Part shown: positions 9,569-20,504 of the stretch, in pieces | Numbering within the stretch: the stretch's first letter is position 1 | Layout of the letters: the number at the start of each line of letters is the position of its first letter | NCBI GenBank assembly: GCA_026692845.1 | Contig: JAPLNM010000035.1 | Span: forward strand, 1 to 64,000 | DNA length: 64,000 bases | Source: Planctomycetota bacterium | Lineage (GTDB): Bacteria; Planctomycetota; Planctomycetia; Pirellulales; Pirellulaceae | Direction of reading: 5' to 3' | The notes under the pieces: model-generated | The model's input: the letters and a program-made list of their open reading frames with translations, nothing else | Told to the model about the DNA's origin: nothing | Database searches by the model: none | Program-made: the position numbers and the translations under genes

Positions 9569-9604
9569 TGCGCAAACAGTATCCACTTTGAAAGTTCCCT
9601 TCCT

Positions 9605-11884
9605 ATGAAAACTTATCAGGTCATTGGCGCTTGCATGGTCCTGTTGCTTTTTGCATGGGTCGGAGTCCTGGCCAGTGAATCCTTTGGCGCCGAGCCGGAT
9701 TTATACCCGTCGAGCGTTCCGAGTTTTCGGCGCGACGTGATGCCAGTTTTTTTTCGGGCCGGATGCAATTCGGGGACCTGCCATGGGTCGGCTCGCGGAA
9801 AGGATGGCTACATGCTTTCCCTTTTTGGCTATGACCCGGTTGGCGACTATCGCCGTACCGTCGAGGAGATTCCCAATCGTCGGATCAATACCGCAGTCCC
9901 GACCGAGAGCTTGCTGTTGCTCAAAGCCACCGCGAGCGTACCGCATACGGGAGGCAAACTCTTCGATAGCCAAAGCGAACTGTACCGCACGCTGCTAGCT
10001 TGGATCGAATCCGGTGCGCCCGATGACTTGACTGTCGCTGGCGATGGAACGAATTCTCAAGTGTCCATTCCAGAAGTCACCTCGATTCAGTTTTCGCAGG
10101 ATTCCATCGTCTTTGAAACCGCAAAAAAGACCCAAGCCCTCCGCCTGACGGCGAGCTATTCCGATGGCACCACGCGCGATGTTACGATGCTTGGTCGCTA
10201 CTTCTCGAACAATTCGAGCGTCGCAGAGATCGATGCGAATGGACAAGTCACTTCCCATGGATCTGGAGACACCAATGTCTTTGGCCGATTCAATCGCTTC
10301 ACGGTCGGTGCGGAAGTCATCACCCTGCCGCCTTCGGAAGGTTTCGTCTGGCCCGAACCGCCAAGCAGCAACTACATCGATCGACTGGTTTATGAACGGC
10401 TCGAAAAACTCCGCTTGGCTCCCTCTGAGTTATGCGATGACGAAACGTTCCTACGCCGCGTGAGTCTGGATCTGATCGGCCGACCACCGACGGAATCGGA
10501 GTACCATCAGTACATGGACGATCCCGCGGCAGACAAACGAACCAAAGCCGTCGATCGGCTGCTGGCCATGGATGATTTTTCCGATTACCAAGCGGCCTTG
10601 TGGGCAGAGCAATTGCGCGTGATCGGAGGCAATTACTCGACCGGTGCGACGGTGATCAAAGCCGCTGACCGATTCGCTAACTGGATCCGAGATCAATTTC
10701 GCAAGGGCCAGCCGATCAACGAGTTTGTCGCCGAAATGACTGCGGCTTCTGGGCCGAATATCGCCAATGGACCGGTCAATCTCTACACGATGCTCGTCCA
10801 TAAGCCCCAAGTCGATCCGAAAATGCTAGCCGCCGACTATTCCCAAGTCTTTTTGGGGGTTCAGATCCAATGCGCCGAGTGCCATAACCATCCGTTCGAC
10901 CGCTGGAACATGGACGACTACTACGGCTTTGTCAGTTTCTTTACCGGGGTACGGCGCAAGCCCGGCGTCGAGCCCCGAGAGAAACGGATCTACTGGGACA
11001 TCAAGTCCTCGCCGGCCGTCAGTCCGGTCGATGGCAAACCGCGAGCCGCGAAACTACTTGGGGCACCCTCGGCCATTGACGGCCAAGGGGACCCGCGAAG
11101 GGAGCTAGCACGCTGGATATCGGACCCCAACAACGATCTGTTTGCAAAGAACATCGCCAATCGACTTTGGGCGCACTTGCTGGGTCGAGGGGTTGTCGAA
11201 CCGATCGACGATGTACGTGTCAGTAACCCGCCGACGAACGCCCGTTTGCTCAATGGCTTGTCCGACCGCTTGCGCGAATTGCGCTACGACTTGCGAAGTT
11301 TCGTACGTGAAATTTGCAACTCGCGAATCTACCAATTGTCCTCGCAGCCGAACCTTTCGAACGCCTCGGATTCCCGGCAGTTTTCCCATGCGAAACTCAG
11401 GCGACTGCGAGCCGATGTGCTGCTCGATTCGATCGTGACCGTTACTGGAACCGGCCGGAACCTACCGCAGTGGCCCGAAGGGACTCGCGCTGTGATGTAC
11501 TACCCACGCGTCTCAGGAGATACCGAAGGCCCCCATGCCGGAGACCCGTTCTTCGAAACCTTCGGACGATCCTCTCGAAGCACGGTCTGCGCGTGTGAAA
11601 CGAAAAAGGATCCAACCCTTTCGCAAACCATGCACTTGGTCGTTGGCGATACCATCCGAGATCGACTCAGTGTCGCAGGACTGACAAAATCGCTTATCGA
11701 TCAGCAACAGCCCGCAGAGCAGATCCTTGAACGACTCTTCGTACGTGTCCTGAGCCGTAGACCGACCCATCAGGAACTCAACGGGTGCCTCCAAATGCTC
11801 GAGGGATCCTCTGGCAATCTGGAGATCTACGAGGATATCCTATGGGGTATGCTCAATTCCACTGAGTTTATCTTCAACCACTAA
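9605..11884 (+). CDS. DUF1549/DUF1553 protein with BIG2-type Ig domain
   Basis: A 759-aa planctomycete-specific protein with an N-terminal signal peptide ([19 protein letters not shown]). It carries an atypical haem-like or metal-like motif GCNSGTCHG near residue 55, the CX4CH form seen in this family. An Ig-like group 2 region occupies about 150-235 ([18 protein letters not shown]). DUF1549 spans about 255-460 ([46 protein letters not shown] with a CX2CH motif). DUF1553 covers about 495-740 ([37 protein letters not shown]). It is the usual partner of DUF1501 proteins, located 36 nt after the PPC-type gene and 19 nt before the cytochrome-WD40 gene. The two CxxCH-like motifs suggest covalent haem; the function is not established. 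Confidence 0.9.
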   Translation: MKTYQVIGACMVLLLFAWVGVLASESFGAEPDLYPSSVPSFRRDVMPVFFRAGCNSGTCHGSARGKDGYMLSLFGYDPVGDYRRTVEEIPNRRINTAVPTESLLLLKATASVPHTGGKLFDSQSELYRTLLAWIESGAPDDLTVAGDGTNSQVSIPEVTSIQFSQDSIVFETAKKTQALRLTASYSDGTTRDVTMLGRYFSNNSSVAEIDANGQVTSHGSGDTNVFGRFNRFTVGAEVITLPPSEGFVWPEPPSSNYIDRLVYERLEKLRLAPSELCDDETFLRRVSLDLIGRPPTESEYHQYMDDPAADKRTKAVDRLLAMDDFSDYQAALWAEQLRVIGGNYSTGATVIKAADRFANWIRDQFRKGQPINEFVAEMTAASGPNIANGPVNLYTMLVHKPQVDPKMLAADYSQVFLGVQIQCAECHNHPFDRWNMDDYYGFVSFFTGVRRKPGVEPREKRIYWDIKSSPAVSPVDGKPRAAKLLGAPSAIDGQGDPRRELARWISDPNNDLFAKNIANRLWAHLLGRGVVEPIDDVRVSNPPTNARLLNGLSDRLRELRYDLRSFVREICNSRIYQLSSQPNLSNASDSRQFSHAKLRRLRADVLLDSIVTVTGTGRNLPQWPEGTRAVMYYPRVSGDTEGPHAGDPFFETFGRSSRSTVCACETKKDPTLSQTMHLVVGDTIRDRLSVAGLTKSLIDQQQPAEQILERLFVRVLSRRPTHQELNGCLQMLEGSSGNLEIYEDILWGMLNSTEFIFNH

Positions 11885-11903
11885 ACCCATTGATCCGATC
11901 CTC

Positions 11904-13316
11904 ATGAGACTCACGCTTTGGTTGAATTGGCAAGCCGCATTTTGCCTCGTCTTGGTCGTATGGGTTCTGATCCATGACGCTTCCGAAGCGTCTTTCGAGG
12001 ATCCTCTCAACTACGATACGCATATCGCGGGCATTTTGAAAACAAAGTGTGGCGTTTGCCATGGGGATGGAAAACAAGAAGCTGGATTGAATTTGGCTTC
12101 TTATGCGGGAGTAGTCCAAGGCGGTGGCAGCGGCAAGATCGTCGTGGCTGGCCAACCGACTCAAAGCAAATTGATCGAAGTCGTTACCTCCGAGGACACC
12201 AGCATCAGGATGCCTCCGGATGGAGATCCGCTGACCAAGGAGCAAATCGGGGTTATCGAAGCGTGGATCTCCAAGGGACTTCGGGAAAACGCGGGTAGTT
12301 CCGCTGCGCAAATGCGCACCTTGGGATTCGTTCCACAGGCCGATTCCAATCCACTGGATCCGACCAATCCTGGTTTGCCAGGGCCGATCCCGCAAAACTA
12401 CCCGCCAACGCAAACCATCCCAACTGCACGCCCATTGCCGATCGTCGCATTGGCTGCGAGCCCTCGCGCGCTGCTGATCGCAGCGTCGCGTTATGGTGCG
12501 ATCGACTTGCTCGATCCGGTCTCCTGCGAGTCGGTCGGTACGCTTGGGTTCCCCGAAGGCGAACCGCTAAACCTATCCTTTAGTCGGTCTGGACGAGTGC
12601 TCATGGCCGCGGGAGGAAAGCCCGTCCGAAGCGGTTCGGCAACCCTTTACGATGTAGTGTCTGGAAAAAGACTCGCGAGTCTTGGGGATGAATCCGATGC
12701 GATCCTCTCGGCGGATCTATCGCCTGACGAACGATCGGTAGCCATCGGCTGCACATCGCGTTTGGTGAAAATTCACTCAACCGAAACTGGGGAACTCATC
12801 ACAACGATCGACAAGCATACCGATTGGGTCACTGCTGTCGCGTTTTCCCCGGATGGACGAACGCTCGCGACGGCTGATCGAGTGGGTAATGTCTACCTAT
12901 GGGACAGTCGCTCTGGGGGAGCCTTGCTGAGCCTCTCGGCACACAAAAAATCGGTCCGCTCCGTGCATTGGCGCAGCGATAGCCAAGTTCTGGTCTCCTG
13001 CGGTGAAGACGGCTTAGTGGTTTGGTGGGATGCTAAAGAGGGCTGGCCGTCGATCCAGCGACCCGAAGCGCATGCCCAGGGGGTGCTCGATGCGAAGTTC
13101 GGGAATGGAGGGGAATTGGCAACCTGCGGCAGGGATCAGCTTGTGAAGTATTGGTCGGCCGACGGAACGGAACTGAAGCGCTTCGGACTTGAGACTGCCT
13201 CGGACCAAATCCCAGGAGTCAAGCGACTGCCGCTGCGCGTGGCGATTTCTTCCGACGGGGGTTCTTTGATCGCCGGGGATACCAACGGGCAATTGCATCG
13301 TTGGAGTTTGAAATAG
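11904..13316 (+). CDS. Planctomycete cytochrome C-like domain plus WD40 repeat protein
   Basis: A 470-aa protein. A hydrophobic N-terminal segment (about 9-28) serves as signal peptide or anchor. It is followed by a planctomycete-type cytochrome C domain with CGVCHG (CxxCH) at about residues 48-53 and the conserved MPPDG motif near residue 98. After a Pro-rich linker (about 145-180) come WD40/Vgb-like propeller blades up to the C-terminus, for example [20 protein letters not shown] with YLWDSRSG, and [20 protein letters not shown] with VVWWDAKEG. It is last in the 4328-13316 gene series and converges with mrp. Role: probably an extracytoplasmic haem protein with a protein-interaction propeller; partner unknown. 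Confidence 0.88.
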   Translation: MRLTLWLNWQAAFCLVLVVWVLIHDASEASFEDPLNYDTHIAGILKTKCGVCHGDGKQEAGLNLASYAGVVQGGGSGKIVVAGQPTQSKLIEVVTSEDTSIRMPPDGDPLTKEQIGVIEAWISKGLRENAGSSAAQMRTLGFVPQADSNPLDPTNPGLPGPIPQNYPPTQTIPTARPLPIVALAASPRALLIAASRYGAIDLLDPVSCESVGTLGFPEGEPLNLSFSRSGRVLMAAGGKPVRSGSATLYDVVSGKRLASLGDESDAILSADLSPDERSVAIGCTSRLVKIHSTETGELITTIDKHTDWVTAVAFSPDGRTLATADRVGNVYLWDSRSGGALLSLSAHKKSVRSVHWRSDSQVLVSCGEDGLVVWWDAKEGWPSIQRPEAHAQGVLDAKFGNGGELATCGRDQLVKYWSADGTELKRFGLETASDQIPGVKRLPLRVAISSDGGSLIAGDTNGQLHRWSLK

Positions 13317-13378
13317 CACGCACCAAGCAGCGATGGGTTTCCTCCTGGCGTCCACGTTCGCGGCTGACGCCTCGAGAC

Positions 13379-13400
13379 GATCGATTGGGGACAATCGATC
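13379..13400. terminator. Hairpin between convergent genes
   Basis: Perfect 9-bp stem GATCGATTG / CAATCGATC with loop GGGA, located between the stop codons of the cytochrome-WD40 gene (+) and mrp (-). A T-rich stretch (ATTTTCTT) begins about 13 nt downstream on the plus strand. It is a plausible bidirectional terminator. Confidence 0.5.
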
Positions 13401-13432
13401 TACACTAAGGCAATTTTCTTGGGGTTTCAGTA

Positions 13433-14515
13433 CTAACCCAGCACTGGCAGGGAGATCTTTCCGAGCGGATCGGCCGCAGTTCGGGCTGTGATCGATCGGA
13501 CCAGCGCGCGACAGACATCCTCGAACGGCTTGGAGATCCGTGGATCCTTGAGCGCTTCGGCCAATCGGCCCTCGTCAGACTCGCTGCGCAGGGCCATTTG
13601 GATCGGTATCTCGCCCAGGAACGGTGCGGCGATTTCGTCGGCTTTGTTCCTAGCCCCTCCGCGTCCAAATATGTCGAAGGTCTTTCCTGTCTCCGGATCG
13701 GTAAACCCACTCATGTTCTCGACGACCCCCAAGATCGGGATCTTGGTCTTCTCAAACATACTGATCGCCTTGCCCGCATCCAACAGAGCGACCTCTTGGG
13801 GAGTGCATACGATGACTGCACCGGTCAGTGGGATCAATTGCGATAGTGTGATCGCAACATCACCGGTCCCTGGGGGCATGTCGATGATCAGAAAATCCAA
13901 ATCCCCCCAAGCCGTATCGCGAAGGAATTGAGTGATCGACCCGTTGAGCATCGGACCTCTCCAAGCGACCGCTTGGTCGCGTTCGATGAGAAACCCCATC
14001 GACATAACCGGCATGGTTCCCGAAAGGATCGGCTGGATCTTGGAGTCGGCGATCTGCGGACGTCCTTGGAGTCCGAGCAGATGCGGGACACTTGGCCCAT
14101 AAATATCCGCGTCCATCAAACCGACCTTGGCCCCTAGACGTTCGAGCGTCAGCGCGATGGCGGCTGCCAAAGTGCTTTTGCCTACCCCACCTTTGCCAGC
14201 CGCTACGGCGATGGCAACCTTGGCCGTCAACCCGATCTGACCGAGTGGTTGGGCGGGTCGTTCGAACCGATCGAGCGCAATTTCGATCGATTCAAGGCCA
14301 GGGACCTGGCTGTGCAGATGGGACTTGAGCCGCTCGGCAACTTCCGGGGCAATGGCAGAGACCATCGAGGTAAGCCGTAGCTTGCACTTGGCGTGCCCGT
14401 CGGCAACGACCCAATCGGTGACTTGTCCGGTTTTGGACAACGGGCGCGCAGTTTCGGGATCCTTGAACGAGTCCAAGGCCTTTTGCAATTGCTGATGTAG
14501 TTCGAGATCGGTCAT
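13433..14515 (-). CDS. mrp: Mrp/ApbC-type iron-sulfur carrier P-loop ATPase
   Basis: A 360-aa protein. The N-terminal ~90 residues form a DUF59/MIP18-like domain. The deviant Walker A motif GKGGVGKS lies at residues 107-114. The remaining Mrp signatures follow: LMDADIYGPSVPHLLGL, the switch segment DLDFLIIDMPPGTGDVAITL, and VVENMSGF. The family assembles or transfers Fe-S clusters as a dimer that usually binds the cluster through a CxxC after the VENMS motif. Here the corresponding segment reads FTDPETGKTFDIFG and has no cysteine pair, so the classic bridging site is missing. It is last in the minus-strand series, 33 nt after dapL. Confidence 0.92.
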   Translation of the reverse strand: MTDLELHQQLQKALDSFKDPETARPLSKTGQVTDWVVADGHAKCKLRLTSMVSAIAPEVAERLKSHLHSQVPGLESIEIALDRFERPAQPLGQIGLTAKVAIAVAAGKGGVGKSTLAAAIALTLERLGAKVGLMDADIYGPSVPHLLGLQGRPQIADSKIQPILSGTMPVMSMGFLIERDQAVAWRGPMLNGSITQFLRDTAWGDLDFLIIDMPPGTGDVAITLSQLIPLTGAVIVCTPQEVALLDAGKAISMFEKTKIPILGVVENMSGFTDPETGKTFDIFGRGGARNKADEIAAPFLGEIPIQMALRSESDEGRLAEALKDPRISKPFEDVCRALVRSITARTAADPLGKISLPVLG

Positions 14516-14548
14516 AGAACGCCGTGCCTTTAGGGTGTTTTTCAGGTG

Positions 14549-15805
14549 CTAAAACGTTAGTTTCAAAGCCGATAGTCGCCGCTCGGTTTCGGCCATGAGC
14601 AGATCTTCGGCCGCTTCGTCGGCAGCTTCGTAGGTCACCGAGAATCTTAGGTGACTACCCGCATCATCCCAGGGAACGATTACGATCGAGTGCTCGGTGA
14701 TGAAGTATTGAGAGGCCTCCTCGGCGTTGCTGAACTTGGCCCCACCGGAAACGCCAGTGGGCGCTTGGACGTAAAGGAAGTAGCTTCCCCCGGGCACCTC
14801 GCAGGTAAACCCGCAGCGACGCAAGGTCGCAACGAGCTTCTCGAGACGCCTTTTGTATTTGGACCGTATACGAGTGGGAATTTCGGGGTTATCCAGGGCG
14901 CTGATGGCTGCCCTTTGAATCGCTCCGAATTGCCCACTATCGCAATTGTCTTTGACGTCCGAAAACGCCTGGACAATTTTCGCGTTGCCGCAAACCCATC
15001 CGATCCGCCAGCCTATCATGTCGAAGCCTTTGCTCATCGAGTGGACTTCGACCCCCACATCCATCGCACCGGGGACCTCTAGGAAGCTCAATGGCTGTCC
15101 CTTGAACGACAACAAAATATGTGCCGCGTCTTGGACCACCACGAACTGGTATTTCTTGGCAAGTGCGATGATTTCTGCATAGAACTCTCGCGTGGCGACT
15201 TGGCCCGTCGGGCTATTCGGGTAGTTGAGTGCAAGCAACTTGGTCTTTTCCCAAATTTCAGGCGTGATGGCAGAGAAGTCCGGATAGAAGTTGTCTTTGG
15301 CCAGCAATGGCAGTCGATGGACCGTTCCACCGTAGTAGCGCGTGTGCGTCCCGGCGACGGGGTAACCCGGGACGGTCATCATGGTGATGTCCCCGGGGTT
15401 GATAAAGCAAGCCGGCAGCATCGACAGAGCGGTTTTACTGCCGATGCAGTGGTTGATTTCCGAGTTGGGATCTAGATCGACATGAAACTGACGCTTCATG
15501 AATCTTCCGACGGCCTGCTTGAAATCCGCCGTACCGTTGTCCATGTAACCACGGTTCTCGGTCCGGTTGGCTTGGACATGCAAAGCATCGCGTACGGATA
15601 GATCTGCCATGGAATCGTTTTCACCGATCCCAAAATCCAACAATTGGCGATCTGGGTAGTCGACAAGGGCCTTGCGTTTGGCCCGCTTGATCTTCTCAAA
15701 CTTGTAGATCTCGTTGGCCTTGCCGTACTGAGCGCCCCCGATACGGTCTGCGAAGAGTTGCTGGAAATAGGGGTCCGAGGCCGTCTCGTTGTGGGTTGTG
15801 CTCAT
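14549..15805 (-). CDS. dapL: LL-diaminopimelate aminotransferase
   Basis: A 418-aa PLP-dependent class I/II aminotransferase. DapL converts tetrahydrodipicolinate directly to LL-diaminopimelate for lysine and peptidoglycan precursors. Visible signatures are the N-terminal LLDFGIGENDSM, VPGYPVAGTHTRYYGG, LNYPNSPTG with substrate-binding Asn, VVVQDAAHILLSF, and SMSKGFDMIGWRIGW, where Lys259 should form the Schiff base with PLP. Length fits the family (about 410). It lies on the same strand as asd, another enzyme of the same pathway, with a sulfatase gene between them. Start chosen at the ATG at 15805, in front of a normal DapL N-terminus. Cytoplasmic. Confidence 0.93.
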   Translation of the reverse strand: MSTTHNETASDPYFQQLFADRIGGAQYGKANEIYKFEKIKRAKRKALVDYPDRQLLDFGIGENDSMADLSVRDALHVQANRTENRGYMDNGTADFKQAVGRFMKRQFHVDLDPNSEINHCIGSKTALSMLPACFINPGDITMMTVPGYPVAGTHTRYYGGTVHRLPLLAKDNFYPDFSAITPEIWEKTKLLALNYPNSPTGQVATREFYAEIIALAKKYQFVVVQDAAHILLSFKGQPLSFLEVPGAMDVGVEVHSMSKGFDMIGWRIGWVCGNAKIVQAFSDVKDNCDSGQFGAIQRAAISALDNPEIPTRIRSKYKRRLEKLVATLRRCGFTCEVPGGSYFLYVQAPTGVSGGAKFSNAEEASQYFITEHSIVIVPWDDAGSHLRFSVTYEAADEAAEDLLMAETERRLSALKLTF

Positions 15806-15977
15806 TGGCTATTTCGTACTGGGATACAAAATGGGAAGGTTAGGGTTTCAAGGGGGCATTGGCACGCCCTCGTTTCGATCCGATTATAGAGAAACCGCGA
15901 TTTCCAGCCATCGCAAACAACTGGCCAGGGGGCCGAATAACGCCAGTTCAACGACGCGTCGGGAACGTGCAGGTCGT

Positions 15978-17951
15978 TTAATTAGCCGTTTTCACCAACC
16001 GTTCGACCAACCGGGAAAGGTATTCAGAGTAACGGTCAGGTTGGGTACTATTCCAGGCTTTGGCGTTGGCATCGAAGCCATCCTGGATCCGGCTGGCCTG
16101 CTGGGGCGAAACTCTCAGGTCGCACAAAGCATTCAGAGCGAGCATTCTGGCACCCCAGGAGGCGTCTTTTTGTAGGTGGATCTGGATGAGAATCTCCACG
16201 GCGCGGTCTTGCATCTGTTTGGAAGTCCCTTGCCGAGCCACCGACTCGGCCACTGCGGCTCGGACCTCCAAGCTCGGATCATTGAGCAGTCCTTGGGCCA
16301 AATCCCAGACCTTCGTCTCCAACCCATCCGATTTGCCTTGCCGCATCGCGATGCCTGCCCGCAGCGCAATGGCTCCCCGCAGCGCGATGGCTCCCCAATA
16401 GCGTTCGATGACTTGCGGGCTTTGTAGCATCCCTATGAGGACCGCTGGGTCGCCTTGGGCTTGTCCCGATCTCCAAGCGGCTCGAACTGCAAGTTGAGTA
16501 TCGGCTGGATGATGGATGCCTATCCAATCTTCCGGGAGCGATCCGGTATCTCCAAGATCAATCATTTTCGATTGGAGCGAATTGGCTAATTCCTCCCGAA
16601 CTCTGGCCAGAGTTGGCTCGGTGGCAAGATTCGCAATCTGATGAGGATCACTCTGCAGGTCGTAGAGTTCCTCGATCGCCTTGGGCTCCCAAAAAACTCG
16701 CTGTACTGGATTCAATGCACCTTGATCGAAGTTGTCCTTCCAAACCCGGGTCGTGGGGGTCTGAAACATGTAGTTCAGATAAGCACCCTGCGGGCGATCG
16801 GGCATAAAATTTCGAATGTACAGATAACGCTCGTTGCGAATGGCTCTGGAGCTATCGATACGTTCATCCATCCGATCGCGGAAGCCGAACAGATAGCCGT
16901 TGCTCTGGTCTTCGGGAGAAAAGAACGAGCGGCCATGCAATCCTTGTGGCAACGGGATTTGGCATAGATCCAAGACCGTGGGGAGCAGGTCGACGAATGC
17001 CACAAGCCGATCGCTCGAAGCTCCTGGGCCGTAAAGCGCATCGATGCGCCCGGCAAAGGCCTTGGGCACATGGACGATCATCGGCACATGAAGCCCTGAT
17101 TGGTACAACCAACGTTTGCCCCGCGGAAGCCCACAGCCATGGTCCCCGAAGAAAAAAACGATCGTCGAGTCTGCAAGCCCAGCGTCTTTGAGCTCTTGGA
17201 GCTGCAGACCTACCCAAGCATCCATTTCGGTGATTCGATCGTAGTACTGGGCCCAATCCAATCGGACTTGTTCGTCATCGGGCTGATAAGGAGGCACGGG
17301 TGCGAGATTCGGATCGTGCTTTGGCGCATAGGGCCGTTTGCGAATCTGGCCTTCATGGGTCACGGTGCTGTTGAATACCGCGAAAAACGGTTGCCCCGCT
17401 TTGCGATTCCTCCAGTGCGCTTTGTTGCTTGAATCGTCCCACATGCCGCTCGGCTTTGGGAAGTTGTAGTCTTCCTTGCTGTTGTTCGAACAGTAGTAAC
17501 CGGCGTGTCGAAGGATCTGCGGGAGAGTTTGAGCACCCTTGGGAAGGGGGACCGAGGATCGCATATGCTGTGCCCCATAGGCTGTCGGGTACAAGCCTGC
17601 GATGAGTGTCGTGCGGGCCGGCGCACAGACCGGAGCGTTGGACCAGCAGCGATTGAATTTCAAGGCAGATTGTGCGAAGGCATCGAGGTTGGGACTCGTC
17701 GCGTAGGAATCGCCGTAGCATCCGAGTTGTGGGCCGGTGTCTTCGCAAGTGATCCAAAGCACATTCGGACGCTCGGGAGTTTGGGCCATGAGTTGCACAC
17801 AAGCAACCTCGACAGAGCCGAGTAGACCAAGGAAACCGGCAAGGATAATCAGACGAAGCGTCCGCTCGCACGATAGCGTGCATTTCGTCCCAATACGTGC
17901 AGCAAAGAGAAGCTCAAGCACGCGGAGCAAAGAGTTTCCCGGCACGAGCAT
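15978..17951 (-). CDS. Secreted sulfatase with C-terminal HEAT-like extension
   Basis: A 657-aa protein. The type I sulfatase core begins at RPNVLWITCEDTGPQLGCYG, with metal ligands near residues 70-71. The formylglycine motif C-A-P-A-R spans residues 109-113, where Cys109 would be modified. Further signatures are TLIAGLYPTAYGAQHMR, the FFGDHGCGLPRGKRWLYQSG metal/active-site segment, and LPTVLDL. Residues beyond about 500 contain Ala/Leu-rich helices (GAIALRAGIAMRQG, LEVRAAVAESVARQG) resembling HEAT repeats. The N-terminus has a hydrophobic stretch (about 32-56) consistent with export. An upstream 31-nt gap follows asd, so it is probably co-transcribed. It likely desulfates a marine or freshwater polysaccharide; substrate not predictable. 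A Cys-type maturase is not in the window. Confidence 0.93.
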   Translation of the reverse strand: MLVPGNSLLRVLELLFAARIGTKCTLSCERTLRLIILAGFLGLLGSVEVACVQLMAQTPERPNVLWITCEDTGPQLGCYGDSYATSPNLDAFAQSALKFNRCWSNAPVCAPARTTLIAGLYPTAYGAQHMRSSVPLPKGAQTLPQILRHAGYYCSNNSKEDYNFPKPSGMWDDSSNKAHWRNRKAGQPFFAVFNSTVTHEGQIRKRPYAPKHDPNLAPVPPYQPDDEQVRLDWAQYYDRITEMDAWVGLQLQELKDAGLADSTIVFFFGDHGCGLPRGKRWLYQSGLHVPMIVHVPKAFAGRIDALYGPGASSDRLVAFVDLLPTVLDLCQIPLPQGLHGRSFFSPEDQSNGYLFGFRDRMDERIDSSRAIRNERYLYIRNFMPDRPQGAYLNYMFQTPTTRVWKDNFDQGALNPVQRVFWEPKAIEELYDLQSDPHQIANLATEPTLARVREELANSLQSKMIDLGDTGSLPEDWIGIHHPADTQLAVRAAWRSGQAQGDPAVLIGMLQSPQVIERYWGAIALRGAIALRAGIAMRQGKSDGLETKVWDLAQGLLNDPSLEVRAAVAESVARQGTSKQMQDRAVEILIQIHLQKDASWGARMLALNALCDLRVSPQQASRIQDGFDANAKAWNSTQPDRYSEYLSRLVERLVKTAN

Positions 17952-17982
17952 GGCATGGGTCCTGGGGCTTATTTTCTAGGGC

Positions 17983-19110
17983 TTAATCTTCGAGTGCGAT
18001 TCGAAGCATTCTTCGGAGCGGTTCGGCAGCGCCCCAGAGCAATTGATCCCCGACGGTAAAAGCCGAGAGGTAACAACCTTCGTGGAGCGGATCGAGCGCG
18101 AGTTTGCGCAATCGCCCGACGGGGCAGATCAGGGTTCCGGAGACTGCAGCGGGACTGAGTTCTCGGATGGTCTTTTCTTTTTCGTTCGGGATGACTTTGG
18201 ACCAAGGGTTCGCAGAATCGATGATTTCGCAAAGTTCGTCCAAGGGTACATTTTTGCTCAGGCGGATCGTCAGGGCTTGGCTATGGCAGCGCATCGCACC
18301 GATACGCACGCAGATTCCGTCGACGGGGATCTGGGCTTGGCGATTCCCTAGGATTTTATTGGTTTCGGCTTGGCCTTTCCATTCCTCGCGACTTTGGCCG
18401 TTTTGAAGATCTTTATCGATCCAGGGTATCAGTCCACCTGCCAGGGGGACCCCAAAGTGTTCGGTGTGAAACTCGGAGCTTCGCATCGTCTGGGTGACTT
18501 GTTGGTCGATATCGAGGATTGCCGAGCTGGGCTTGGCAGCTAGATCGGCAACAGGCGCTGCAAGCTGTTGCATTTGCACGAGCAGTTCTTTCATGTTCGC
18601 AGCACCGGCCCCAGAGGCTGCTTGGTAGGTCATGCTCGTCATCCATTGCACGAGGCCTTCGCGAAACAGCCCGTGCAGGGCGATGAGCATCAACGAGACG
18701 GTGCAATTGCCACCGGCGAAAGTTCGGATACCTCGCTTGAGACCGTCTCGGATGACTTGTTGGTTGACGGGATCGAGGATGATGATCGCATCGTCACGCA
18801 TTCGCAAAGAAGAGGCCGCGTCGATCCAATAGCCGTTCCAATGGTTATTGCGAAGTTTCTCGTAGACGGCCGTTGTGTAATCGCCTCCTTGAGCCGTAAC
18901 AATTGCATCCATCTGGGAAAGCGTTTGCAGATCGTAGGCGTCTTGGAGAACCCCGGAGGCCGATCCGTTGAGGCAGGGGGATGGTCCACCTGCGTTGGAA
19001 GTCGAAAAGAAAACCGGTTCGAACAGATCGAAGTCCTGTTCGGTTTGCATTCGGTCCATGAGGACCGAACCGACCATTCCACGCCAACCTACAATTCCTA
19101 CTTTTTTCAC
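17983..19110 (-). CDS. asd: Aspartate-semialdehyde dehydrogenase
   Basis: A 375-aa enzyme that reduces aspartyl phosphate to aspartate semialdehyde with NADPH, for the lysine, threonine and methionine pathways. The N-terminus [20 protein letters not shown] is the typical NADP-binding opening of the longer (gammaproteobacterial-type) family. The catalytic cysteine is C136 in [12 protein letters not shown], and an active-site His lies in [28 protein letters not shown] is also diagnostic. It sits between xylA (84 nt upstream) and the sulfatase (31 nt downstream) on the minus strand. The pathway partner dapL is two genes downstream. Confidence 0.95.
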   Translation of the reverse strand: MKKVGIVGWRGMVGSVLMDRMQTEQDFDLFEPVFFSTSNAGGPSPCLNGSASGVLQDAYDLQTLSQMDAIVTAQGGDYTTAVYEKLRNNHWNGYWIDAASSLRMRDDAIIILDPVNQQVIRDGLKRGIRTFAGGNCTVSLMLIALHGLFREGLVQWMTSMTYQAASGAGAANMKELLVQMQQLAAPVADLAAKPSSAILDIDQQVTQTMRSSEFHTEHFGVPLAGGLIPWIDKDLQNGQSREEWKGQAETNKILGNRQAQIPVDGICVRIGAMRCHSQALTIRLSKNVPLDELCEIIDSANPWSKVIPNEKEKTIRELSPAAVSGTLICPVGRLRKLALDPLHEGCYLSAFTVGDQLLWGAAEPLRRMLRIALED

Positions 19111-19193
19111 GGCAACCTATCTGAATCGCTTTCTTATCCGCCTACCGAATCCTTCGACATACTGCATGGGAATGCTGCATGAGACAGAACGCA

Positions 19194-20504
19194 TTAGAGG
19201 TAACGATTGAAGACGTTTTCGAGAAACTCTTGGCGTCCGCTTTCGTTTTTGTCTGCTTCGCCCTTTTCGCAGATGTACTGATCGAGCGAGTCGAAGGTGG
19301 CTTTGCCCGATTCGATTTCCTTACCGATCCCTGAATCCCAGCTTCGGTATCGATTTTTGACGAAGTCGGACAAGACGCCCTCTTTGCGAATATCGGCAGC
19401 GATCCGTAAGCCTCTTGCAAAAGCGTCCATTCCGCCGACGTGGGCGTGGAACAGGTCGATCGGTTCGAAGCTTTCGCGGCGAACTTTGGCATCGAAGTTA
19501 ACGCCACCGGTGGTGAATCCACCGTATTTGAGGATCATGAGCATGCACTGAGCCGTCAGGTAGAAATCCGTTGGGAATTGATCGGTGTCCCAACCCAGGA
19601 GCAAATCGCCGGTGTTCGCATCGATCGAACCGAGCATGCCTTGCATCCCTGCGTAGTCCAGTTCGTGCATCATTGTGTGCCCAGCCAAGGTAGCATGGTT
19701 GGTTTCAAGATTGAGTTTGAAGTAGGGAGCTAGATCGTAGGCTCGTAGGAAGTTGCAGCAGGCGGCCGCATCGGTGTCGTACTGGTGCTTGGTCGGCTCT
19801 TTGGGCTTTGGTTCGATCAAAAACTGGCCTTTGAAGCCGATTTTCTTGGCGTAGTCGACGGCAAGGTGCATGAAGTGACCGAGGTGATCGATTTCCCGTT
19901 TCATGTCGGTATTGAGCAGCGTCATGTAGCCTTCGCGTCCACCCCAGAAAACGTAGTTTTCACCGCCGAGTTCTTTGGTAACCTCCATCGCGTTTTTGAC
20001 TTGAGAGGCGGCATAAGCGAACACATCGGCATTGCAGCTCGTCGAGGCTCCGTGCATAAAGCGAGGGTTGCTGAACATGTTGGCCGTGCCCCACAGGAGC
20101 TTGATACCGCTTTTTTGTTGATGGGCCTTTAGGGAATCGGCGATGCGTTGAAGATTCTTGTGCGACTCGCGGATGTTCTTGCCCTCGGGAGCCACGTCCC
20201 GATCGTGGAAGGCATAGTAAGGAACCTGAAGTTTTTCGAAGATTTCGAAGGCCACTTCTACTCGTTTGAGTGCATTGTCGATCGAATCGGAGCCATCGTC
20301 CCAGGGGCGTTCGGCCGTCGCCGGTCCGAAAGGGTCCGCACCGCCGCCGCGCATCGTGTGCCAATAGACGATGCTAAAACGCATGTGGTCGCGCATCGAG
20401 CGTCCTTCAATCAGCTCGTCCGGATTGTAAAAGCGGAAAGCCAAAGGGTTCCTAGACTCGGGGCCCTCGTATTGAATGTTCTGAATTTCCGGAAAAAACT
20501 GCAT
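19194..20504 (-). CDS. xylA: Xylose isomerase
   Basis: A 436-aa enzyme that interconverts D-xylose and D-xylulose, a TIM barrel needing two divalent metals. The active-site segment [13 protein letters not shown] supplies His100 and Asp103, matching the His/Asp pair of E. coli Xyl[32 protein letters not shown] (metal Glu), [12 protein letters not shown] and FDAKVRRES further identify it. Length fits the ~440-aa class. It is the first gene of the minus-strand series xylA, asd, sulfatase, dapL, mrp. No xylulokinase gene is adjacent. Confidence 0.97.
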   Translation of the reverse strand: MQFFPEIQNIQYEGPESRNPLAFRFYNPDELIEGRSMRDHMRFSIVYWHTMRGGGADPFGPATAERPWDDGSDSIDNALKRVEVAFEIFEKLQVPYYAFHDRDVAPEGKNIRESHKNLQRIADSLKAHQQKSGIKLLWGTANMFSNPRFMHGASTSCNADVFAYAASQVKNAMEVTKELGGENYVFWGGREGYMTLLNTDMKREIDHLGHFMHLAVDYAKKIGFKGQFLIEPKPKEPTKHQYDTDAAACCNFLRAYDLAPYFKLNLETNHATLAGHTMMHELDYAGMQGMLGSIDANTGDLLLGWDTDQFPTDFYLTAQCMLMILKYGGFTTGGVNFDAKVRRESFEPIDLFHAHVGGMDAFARGLRIAADIRKEGVLSDFVKNRYRSWDSGIGKEIESGKATFDSLDQYICEKGEADKNESGRQEFLENVFNRYL

